From: Gemmatimonadota bacterium
GTDB taxonomy: Bacteria; Latescibacterota; UBA2968; UBA8231
Assembly: GCA_009840005.1 (NCBI GenBank)
Contig: VXOR01000104.1
Location: 1-50,482, forward strand
DNA: 50,482 bases
Reading direction: 5' to 3'
Made by a program: the position numbers and the translations under genes. The notes beneath the pieces were generated by a model. The model had not been told where the DNA came from. It did no database searches and saw only the letters and a list, made by a program, of their open reading frames with translations. Positions 43,522 to 50,482 of this stretch are shown here, piece after piece. Within the stretch, counting starts at the first letter, position 1. Every line of letters starts with the position of its first letter.

Positions 43522-44655
43522 CTATTCATCCAGTTTGTAGATTGTAGTCAAATGAGATTCAGAATAGGGAGCAGTGGATCGCGTCCGCCACAAGTTGAAG
43601 ACGCCAGCAGTATCACCTATCTGAATTACTTGCAAGTCAGGATGCCTGCTGTCAGGGGAAAGACCTGGAACACTCACGAGGCCGCTGGGAGTGAGTAGTC
43701 GTAACATAATCTTGGAGTTACCGAGTTGCTTAATGTCTTTCACAATTCCCTTGGCATCCAGAGGCCAACCATCAATTCCAGATTCAATCGCCGCAGACCA
43801 ATAGGGTTCGCAAGCAGGGCGGTATTCGCAATAAGAACAAGTCCCCGGTGTAGGATTGGCGAGTAGTCCCTTCAAGAACACTTTAGAATGACTTTCGAGC
43901 GTCCTATTGATCCGCTTGAGAGTCGCCCGAGCTTCTTCAACTAGATTCGTGCAATCTGTCCTGTCAAAAGGGACTATATATGGCTCACCTGATAAGGGTA
44001 CTACTTCAAGTCGCGCAGGCCACTCATTAAAAGAATCGGCATAAAGAGCTGCGTATATTTTAAGTTGTATCTGGTACGCCTCTTTCAAGTGGTGCTCATC
44101 ATTATCCGTGGTTTTGAAGATGGAACCGGACTTGTAGTCTCGGATCACAGGCCCCTCTTTATTAGGCAAGACGGTATCAATTACTCCTCGGACCAAGCCA
44201 TCGGCTGACTTCACATGAATCTCACAACCGTAGCGCGGATCCGATTTCAATCTTCCGGTGCGCGGTTTCGGTAATCGGAGAGTGCTCGCGATTGCAAAAG
44301 CATGCCGAACGGTACTGATACGCAGCACTTCTATGTTTGGAACCGAGCGCGTTAGTGGCACTAGGTGTCTCTCGATACGAGAAGCGATCATCTCTGTATG
44401 AGCTTGCTCGATCAGTTCGTCCCATCTAGCATTTACAGCCTCCCGCTCTGGTTGTAGCTTTCCTCTCCCTGCTTCGGCGAGCAATCTATGTATGACTGTC
44501 CCAGCCCGTGCATTAGGTGATATGGGCAGTAATGGGGGATTGCCACTAAGAGACCATAGCAATTTGAGAGCACAGTCTTTTAATGAGCTGAACGTAGTTG
44601 GAGAGATACTGCGCAAACGCTTGAAGGAGTCGGAGAAGTTGCCGCTAGCGTTCAT
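43522..44655 (-). CDS. Cas4/AddB-like PD-(D/E)XK nuclease with Fe-S cysteines
   Basis: A predicted DNA nuclease of the RecB/Cas4 type. Seen: SPTTFSSLKDCALKLL with Cys28, GTVIHRLL (His56), GVIDTV (Asp160), RDYKSG (Asp173, Lys175) and YQIQLKIYAAL, the conserved Tyr/Gln motif. Cys273, Cys276 and Cys282 (CSYCEYRPAC) with Cys28 would hold a 4Fe-4S cluster. About 90 residues of unassigned beta-rich sequence follow. It starts 4 bases after the helicase stop, so they are an operon and probably act together. It is not near the cas genes, so I do not call it cas4. Confidence 0.8.
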   Translation of the reverse strand: MNASGNFSDSFKRLRSISPTTFSSLKDCALKLLWSLSGNPPLLPISPNARAGTVIHRLLAEAGRGKLQPEREAVNARWDELIEQAHTEMIASRIERHLVPLTRSVPNIEVLRISTVRHAFAIASTLRLPKPRTGRLKSDPRYGCEIHVKSADGLVRGVIDTVLPNKEGPVIRDYKSGSIFKTTDNDEHHLKEAYQIQLKIYAALYADSFNEWPARLEVVPLSGEPYIVPFDRTDCTNLVEEARATLKRINRTLESHSKVFLKGLLANPTPGTCSYCEYRPACEPYWSAAIESGIDGWPLDAKGIVKDIKQLGNSKIMLRLLTPSGLVSVPGLSPDSRHPDLQVIQIGDTAGVFNLWRTRSTAPYSESHLTTIYKLDE

Positions 44656-44659
44656 GCTA

Positions 44660-47600
44660 TTACCGTCCGAGCGATTGGTAGACCCATCCTGGTCGGCGTA
44701 TCAGATTGAACGTGTCTATCGTTTGGATATTTTCTTTATCGTAGGTTGCTAGGGCCTCTGCCAGTACTCCCTTTGGACTCCGTTTATCCCATAGAGGGTG
44801 AATGACAAGTACTGGCTTGCCTCCTATTTCCAAGCCAGGGACAGGTAACTGGCCAAAATCGCGTGGAGTTGCGTCGAAAGAGCGGCAGAATGAGTCCCTT
44901 AGGTTGGTTGCTAATTCATGCCATCCCTCTAAATCAGGCAGTGAGAAATCACCGCTGAGCCCACAATCAAAGTCGGTGGATTGGAGGGATCTCAGGAGCG
45001 AGATTCCAAGCCTCCAGTCAAGTAATCCGTGATAGGCCATATTTCGGTAGTTCCTAAGGCAACTGTAGCACGATGAGTCGCAGGTCTTCCTGTGTCTATC
45101 AGACAAGAGAGCCCCAATGAAACTGTTTGGCGGACTACTTATGCTCGTTGTCGATGCCAACAGATCGGTCCAATTGTCTTTGATCCACGCGGTAAATCCA
45201 GCCCCGTTGGCTAGGTGATCATTGATTACAATTTCTCCGGCTTTTGTGCCATCCGCTAGAGTGATTTGCCTTACATTGCTGATGTCGAATTCGTCAGGGT
45301 CAATATCGATCTTCTCAGCACTAACGGACTTGAGAATAAAGGCTGCGGAATAGTACGCGGCTTTTATTCCTATTGAAACCACTGGGTCCAATAGAAGACC
45401 AAGAAAGACTGTTTCAGGCCTAACACGCAATATATCTGTCGTCTTGGGTGCGACAATCGCGATTTTTTCTATATCTAATGATGATTCAAAATTCACGTCA
45501 CTGGCTGCTTGGAATCGTTCGTCTATCCACTGACCATCCAGAGTGTAGTTGTTGTAGGATGTTTCACCTATAGCCCCATGAAAGAGATTGCCACGCCTAT
45601 CATTAACCCTGTACACCCGACCCAGTTCGGAAAGAGCAATTGCGCTATTGGTTCCCAGCACGTGCTGGCAAGGCAACGGATTAGACTCTGCAACTGTAGA
45701 GACACCTGTGACAAGAAACTCGGCATCCTCTAAAGCATCATTTCCTCGTCCGAGATCTGTTCGGAAAGCAAGCGGAACTGCGAATTGGAAGATCCGAAAT
45801 GCAGGGGTATCATCGGTGCCACAACCGCATTCCGGACAGTAGGCTTGCATAGGTTCATCATCGTATGTAGCTGTGTGGTGGCATTGTTCGCAACGAGACA
45901 TCCACCTTCGTGCAGGCAAAGGGTTTCTTGAACTAGGCTGCCATTTATTGCCTGAGAACATCAGGGGAGCAGTGAACCCTATGGCTTGGTAGACTCGCTT
46001 GTCCTTAGTTCGCTGTGAGCCAGGAGCAAACTCGGTGATGGCTAGATCAAGTTCACGGTCAGTAGTAAAGGCATCCCTACGTGCCAACCTCTGATATAGC
46101 AATCGTACTCTGGACGGCATCCCGTACATCGGCAAAACTGCGCCTTCGGAAAGCCGCTCAGCAAGGCCGTCGCCGATAATATCCGGATTTGCACACACTG
46201 ATTCTATTGCGTTGAACAAATCTTGCCGTACGTAGCTTGTTAAGTCCTCCGGAGAGATACTCCCATATGGGTTAGTGCATAAGGCGGTTGCGATTTCATC
46301 GACAGTATCAGCCGACGAGAGCCACTTCTGGATGGAGTCCCTTCTGTTTTGGTCTTTGATCCACTCGGACACTAATCCGAATTCGCCGTGGCTATCCGGC
46401 GGCCTTGGGCTTTCTGACCAGTGAACTCTCGCGGCTTGGAAAGCACGGCGCAAGCATTCCTTTGCCATAAGCCTTTGGGCTATTTCCGGGCGCGACATGG
46501 ATAGAAATGGTACGGGTGGCTTGTCACCAGTGATCCGTTCCGGGTATTGGTAATAGAATTCGTCATGACTCCTGCCCCGGCAGATTGTGAGTACAGTAGC
46601 AAAGGGTTGTCCCCTCCGACCTGCACGTCCAGCTCGCTGTTGATAATTGAAACGCATCGGAGGCATATTTCCTTGAACGACTCCTTGGAGACTCCCTATG
46701 TCGATGCCAACCTCCATCGTCGTAGTCACGCTCAACATATCGATCTTATCAACTACTGGTTCGAGGGGATAGAAAGGGCTGTCACTCAAGTCAATGGCGA
46801 TATCGCGGAACAGCCTTTGGCGCTCAGGTTGATTGTCTGTCTGGGCAGTGAGTTCCTCTGCGTGCAGGCGTATTGGCCGACGTCGCGTTGCCGCCTCCTT
46901 GGCGTAGTAATTGCGCGAGTGTAGATCAGCACAGGTTGAATCTGGCTTATCGCGCAATTCCTCTTGGCAGAATCGGCTGGTACAAATCCCTAGATTATAG
47001 AGGTGCGGCCTCCGACAAGCAGGACATAGCCACACCGGATCGGACGGGAGTGCAATGCGTACCAGTAAACGCCTAGGGTCAATCTTGAAATGCGTATGGC
47101 CACCTACTATGCACACCGCTTTCCGTACTATTTCTAGCAGAATGTCATCACTAACTCCGTGGATTCCAGCACATTTCTTGACGAAGTTGCGAAGATCTGC
47201 CCGTACGTCACCCCAATCTGGCCAGTCGGGGAGAGGAAAAGCGGCTGCATCTTCTTGTGGGTACCGGTAAAAGTCTCCCATCACTCTCAACGTTCCGCAG
47301 AGAACGCTAACCAGACTGTCTTGAGACAATCCACATTCCAAGGCCATTTGCCCTATATCCTCACCTGGAAGGTCAACTGTAGCATACCCGAGGCCGGCTG
47401 ATTCAAACCCAAAATAAAGCCGAGCAAACAGCACGGCGCATATCTCGCCCGTTACCCTTGAACGAAGTTTCTCCCGGCCTCGCTCTCGTCCCTGCGGAGA
47501 AAGGTCTGGGTTCCAACCGCCATTATCGCTCTTAAAATCGAACAGGGTCGTCCACCTTCGCCATTCGTTGTCGTAACGAAACTCTTGGAATAGAATGTCT

Positions 47601-50377
47601 TGTCCGCCAGGGTTTACCCCAAGCGATTTTAACCGCCGGATAAACATCCCCGGTCCTTCCCCATCATCATCCTCGAAAAGGATACGTAGCGGCACAGTGC
47701 GGCTCTTCCCTTGGCTGTCGATTTTATTCAATTCGGTTTTGGCGTTCAAAACTGATTGTTCAAATGCCGGTATCCCCTGTGGATCTACGTCAGCGAGTTT
47801 TCTGAGCTCATTCAGGTCTTCCACAATACTTGGATTGGATATCGCAAACGCTTTACCATCAGGTGATGCAGGCTCCCCAATATTCCGCAAATCAGATAGC
47901 AATGCAGGTCTCCCAATAGCGGCCTTGCTCAACTCGTCGTACATGACCTCCCTCACAAGATCGGAGTAATGAGACCTTTCAATTCCGTTGGCGAGTTCCG
48001 CCGCATCTTGGCGACTATCAGAAAAGGCGACTAATTTTTTGGAATCTTCCGGCAAAAAATAGAACATCTCTTTAGAGAGAATCTGAGTTATCTTGCCGAA
48101 ACCAGTCCTGAATCCTCGTATCGGAGACTTCCGAAATTTGCGTTTAGAGTAATCCGCTGCACACAAGGGACAAGTTGCCGGTAGGGCCCCAACTTCGTTT
48201 TCAGAGGAATTGGGTATCACGAAGACGTAGCCAGGTACTGGACCTCCGATACCCAGTTTGACCTGTCCAGTGGCCGGATCAAGGCCCCCTGGCAACCAGC
48301 GTGCCTCTACCTTGCCGGCACTGAGCGTTGGTTGCGACCACTTGCGCGAATCGCGGTCCAAATCCGCTTCACCAGATGGCCAGAAAACTGCGAATTCTTT
48401 GTATGTCCTCCGTTCTACGAAACGCGCTGCTTGACGATCTGGAATTCCTTCGAGATCGGCATCTGTCGTAAGTAGTTCCCACCCTTGGTTAAGAGGTAGT
48501 TCATAACGACTGCCGCCAAACATTGTCGTTCCACACACTTCGCAATAGAGTAAATCCAAGACTCTGTGTGGTTTTTCTTGGTTATCGCACAGAATACGTG
48601 AGTTTGGAAATAACTGGCCAGTGGTACGACCTCCTGTCAATTCCTCTGGATTACAGCCGCATCCGGGCTCAGTGCAGGCCCAAAGACCCTCAATATTTCT
48701 GAAGAACCAGTGCAGTCGAAACGAGGGTAAGCGCGAATTTGGGCCGCATAATCCCCGTGCAACGAGGAGTCCACGTGTCGCCTCTAGCGCAGTTTCATCA
48801 TCGCAGTCAGTACCGAACAAACTACGCGAGAAGACGGATAGCTTCCTAGCTCTAGTTGTCCTGTCCTCCAAGCACGCAGTAAGCATCCGTGAGCCCACTT
48901 GTAAGCCTTCTGACCCCAAAACTTCTTCAAGCCCTTCTCCTTCTGAAGAGAGGTCTTTGTCTATTGACTGGAGCAACTCCGCGGCTATTGTATTGGGAGT
49001 CACAGCCTTCGTATCCGCAAGTTTCGCTATGCTAACAAACGGAGAAGTAGGAAGAGCATTCACCGTGTCAGGCTTTGGAGTCTCTGCTGGATAGCCAGGA
49101 ATTATCTGTGAGCTAGTCCACTCAGAACCAAAAAATTCAGAAAGAAAACGTAGACTTTGGGAGTCATCTTGCTCAAGCGAGGCACTGGAGCCTAGGATAC
49201 GCAGCTTCGGACTCGCTGGCGATAGGCCGAGCCTGAGAAGCAATAGTTTCAAAAGATATGCGACTTCGGTCCCGGCCGTACCCCTATAGAGATGTAGTTC
49301 GTCTATAATAAGATGGAAGACACTTCCATCTTTCTCCAGCCACTTCCTAGTTCTTTCAAAGATGTCACTGTCCGCGTCCCGCATTAGCATGATACTCAAC
49401 ATACTGAAGTTCGTGATAAGGATATCCGGTGGAGAATCCTGCATATCCCAGCGAGAGCGCATTTCTGATCCATCTAGGCAAGGAAAGAAGTAACGAATAT
49501 CCGTGTCCTCAGTCTCTTGGGCGTATTTCTCGACTGCCTTGGCTGTCCTGTCGAGTTCCTTGAGTTCCTTAGCCAGTCTCTCGATTCTTTGGCGGTCTGG
49601 TCCTTGCGTACCTCTTATTGAGGGGGGCTTAAATTCATGACCGGGCACCGACGTTTCCCCGTTATAGCGTCCGAAGTAGAGCCTATTACCGTCACGGTTC
49701 TTGGAGAACCACTTTCGTGCCTCTAGTGAATCTAGCGCACGGCGCAAACGACTAAGCTGGTCTTCGACGAGTGCGTTCATAGGATAGAGAATCAGCCCGC
49801 GGACGGCGGCCTCTCGTGTTTCATTGGCTCTTTGGGGTACCCGCAGGGACTTTATCATCCGTCTAGAGTTTCCGCGCAGGGGAATGCACTCGTTGCGCCA
49901 AGACTCATCGGCCCACCAGTCCCCTTGGTGAGGTAGCTCGTTCCCCGGTTTTGGCCATCCGGCAGATTCGCGAGCTAGGTAAGCGAAGAGTGGTAGAAGG
50001 AACGCCTCTGTCTTTCCTGAACCGGTTCCTGCAGTAACCACAGCACTCGTGCCTGCAAGAACCTTTCGCAGCATTTCGATTTGGTGATCATAAAGTTCAA
50101 AATCGCCAACTAGACCACATGATGTTAGATTTTTAAAGTCATCAATCTCCTTAGAGTTTAGGCCTGGCAAGTCTACTGCTGTCAGGTCTCCAATTATTTT
50201 CCCTGATGTTTGGTACCGAGGTATTGGCTCAATCCATGTTTCTTGGCAGATTGCCCCAGGTTCTCTCAGAAGTCGTTCGCGCTCCTTTTCAAGCCCCGGG
50301 TACTGCGTTCCAAAGGCGGTCTTTACATAGTCAATATAACTTTCTTTAACCTTATTAAAGGCACTCACAGGGTCCAT
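44660..50377 (-). CDS. giant DEAD/DEAH helicase with DUF1998, probable defence protein
   Basis: A 1905-aa SF2 helicase. Walker [10 protein letters not shown] is at 117-125, [10 protein letters not shown] near 357, SSASLEQ follows, and [10 protein letters not shown] lies near 1240. The first 60 residues have no recognised domain. Zinc-binding pairs recur: [22 protein letters not shown] and CEQC...CPECGCG. The C-terminus has [14 protein letters not shown] (near 1760), the cysteine cluster of DUF1998. Helicases of this build occur in DISARM, Druantia and Dpd systems, but no other component of those is visible here. AAGGA precedes ATG 50,377. The region is visibly more AT-rich than the metabolic genes, in keeping with transfer. 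Confidence 0.85.
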   Translation of the reverse strand: MDPVSAFNKVKESYIDYVKTAFGTQYPGLEKERERLLREPGAICQETWIEPIPRYQTSGKIIGDLTAVDLPGLNSKEIDDFKNLTSCGLVGDFELYDHQIEMLRKVLAGTSAVVTAGTGSGKTEAFLLPLFAYLARESAGWPKPGNELPHQGDWWADESWRNECIPLRGNSRRMIKSLRVPQRANETREAAVRGLILYPMNALVEDQLSRLRRALDSLEARKWFSKNRDGNRLYFGRYNGETSVPGHEFKPPSIRGTQGPDRQRIERLAKELKELDRTAKAVEKYAQETEDTDIRYFFPCLDGSEMRSRWDMQDSPPDILITNFSMLSIMLMRDADSDIFERTRKWLEKDGSVFHLIIDELHLYRGTAGTEVAYLLKLLLLRLGLSPASPKLRILGSSASLEQDDSQSLRFLSEFFGSEWTSSQIIPGYPAETPKPDTVNALPTSPFVSIAKLADTKAVTPNTIAAELLQSIDKDLSSEGEGLEEVLGSEGLQVGSRMLTACLEDRTTRARKLSVFSRSLFGTDCDDETALEATRGLLVARGLCGPNSRLPSFRLHWFFRNIEGLWACTEPGCGCNPEELTGGRTTGQLFPNSRILCDNQEKPHRVLDLLYCEVCGTTMFGGSRYELPLNQGWELLTTDADLEGIPDRQAARFVERRTYKEFAVFWPSGEADLDRDSRKWSQPTLSAGKVEARWLPGGLDPATGQVKLGIGGPVPGYVFVIPNSSENEVGALPATCPLCAADYSKRKFRKSPIRGFRTGFGKITQILSKEMFYFLPEDSKKLVAFSDSRQDAAELANGIERSHYSDLVREVMYDELSKAAIGRPALLSDLRNIGEPASPDGKAFAISNPSIVEDLNELRKLADVDPQGIPAFEQSVLNAKTELNKIDSQGKSRTVPLRILFEDDDGEGPGMFIRRLKSLGVNPGGQDILFQEFRYDNEWRRWTTLFDFKSDNGGWNPDLSPQGRERGREKLRSRVTGEICAVLFARLYFGFESAGLGYATVDLPGEDIGQMALECGLSQDSLVSVLCGTLRVMGDFYRYPQEDAAAFPLPDWPDWGDVRADLRNFVKKCAGIHGVSDDILLEIVRKAVCIVGGHTHFKIDPRRLLVRIALPSDPVWLCPACRRPHLYNLGICTSRFCQEELRDKPDSTCADLHSRNYYAKEAATRRRPIRLHAEELTAQTDNQPERQRLFRDIAIDLSDSPFYPLEPVVDKIDMLSVTTTMEVGIDIGSLQGVVQGNMPPMRFNYQQRAGRAGRRGQPFATVLTICRGRSHDEFYYQYPERITGDKPPVPFLSMSRPEIAQRLMAKECLRRAFQAARVHWSESPRPPDSHGEFGLVSEWIKDQNRRDSIQKWLSSADTVDEIATALCTNPYGSISPEDLTSYVRQDLFNAIESVCANPDIIGDGLAERLSEGAVLPMYGMPSRVRLLYQRLARRDAFTTDRELDLAITEFAPGSQRTKDKRVYQAIGFTAPLMFSGNKWQPSSRNPLPARRWMSRCEQCHHTATYDDEPMQAYCPECGCGTDDTPAFRIFQFAVPLAFRTDLGRGNDALEDAEFLVTGVSTVAESNPLPCQHVLGTNSAIALSELGRVYRVNDRRGNLFHGAIGETSYNNYTLDGQWIDERFQAASDVNFESSLDIEKIAIVAPKTTDILRVRPETVFLGLLLDPVVSIGIKAAYYSAAFILKSVSAEKIDIDPDEFDISNVRQITLADGTKAGEIVINDHLANGAGFTAWIKDNWTDLLASTTSISSPPNSFIGALLSDRHRKTCDSSCYSCLRNYRNMAYHGLLDWRLGISLLRSLQSTDFDCGLSGDFSLPDLEGWHELATNLRDSFCRSFDATPRDFGQLPVPGLEIGGKPVLVIHPLWDKRSPKGVLAEALATYDKENIQTIDTFNLIRRPGWVYQSLGR

Positions 50378-50391
50378 ACTTTCATCCTTGA

Positions 50392-50482
50392 TTAGATGAT
50401 CTGTTGTTCAATTTTCTTGGCGACTGCTTGGCGTTGTTGCATGAATCCTATCGCCGATATGTTTTTGGCCTGTTGTTTGTTT
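50392..50482 (-). CDS. C-terminal end of an upstream gene, cut by window edge
   Basis: Reading in from the right edge, the strand encodes [20 protein letters not shown] then KKIEQQII and a stop at 50,392-50,394, 15 bases before the helicase ATG. The composition is basic and glutamine-rich. It is probably part of the same operon as the helicase and nuclease. Too little remains to assign a family. Confidence 0.5.
   Translation of the reverse strand, partial: NKQQAKNISAIGFMQQRQAVAKKIEQQII

Noticed and set aside
43522..44655. Calling the nuclease cas4
   Set aside because: Type I-E loci lack cas4, the gene is 11 kb from cas2, in the opposite direction, and in an operon with the DUF1998 helicase.
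44660..50377. Naming the helicase as DISARM DrmA, Druantia DruE or DpdJ
   Set aside because: Shared helicase-DUF1998 build is not enough; no defining partner gene is in the window.

Overview
The window comes from a GC-rich environmental bacterium. It has close protein-coding spacing, many intergenic palindromic repeats, and a gene repertoire heavy in phytanoyl-CoA-type dioxygenases, sulfatases, Gfo/Idh oxidoreductases and sugar-acid enzymes. That mix suggests an uncultured lineage such as Poribacteria, Latescibacterota or a relative. This placement is inference from gene content; no rRNA or tRNA gene was found.

Layout. 1-12,011: mostly minus-strand housekeeping and metabolic genes (coiled-coil proteins, RsmA, CehA/McbA-like hydrolase, C45 acyltransferase-like protein, quinone oxidoreductase, GlmM-type mutase, SAM hydroxide adenosyltransferase, TMTC-like TPR membrane protein) plus a plus-strand thioredoxin-fold protein and a CYTH protein. 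Gaps hold hairpin elements sharing the tip TGAYGTTACGC. 12,228-22,621: a plus-strand catabolic run (mannonate dehydratase-like, two PhyH, sulfatase, phosphodiesterase, MDR and SDR dehydrogenases), split by a type II restriction-modification pair. 22,648-35,519: an MNT antitoxin with a wrecked HEPN partner, then a complete type I-E CRISPR-Cas locus (cas3, a small membrane protein, a degenerate mini-array, cas8e-cas11-cas7-cas5-cas6e-cas1-cas2 and a 50-repeat array). 35,520-41,293: a duplicated and rearranged segment, Gfo/Idh oxidoreductase, GH113-like protein, sulfatase and EamA transporter. 41,473-50,482: an antitoxin gene interrupted by a TnpB element, then a Cas4/AddB-like nuclease and a 1905-aa DUF1998 helicase that look like a defence pair.

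Most interesting point: the three degenerate repeats between cas3 and cas8e include a 19-nt spacer-like segment. Its first 11 nt exactly match a site preceded by ATG (a known type I-E PAM), directly downstream of a near-consensus promoter (TTGACA-N17-TAAAAT) driving the Cascade operon. This is the arrangement expected of a CRISPR-derived guide that lets Cascade repress its own promoter (a CreR-like autorepressor). The main array also contains two pairs of spacers whose differences are entirely synonymous, as if taken from the same coding sites in diverged phages.
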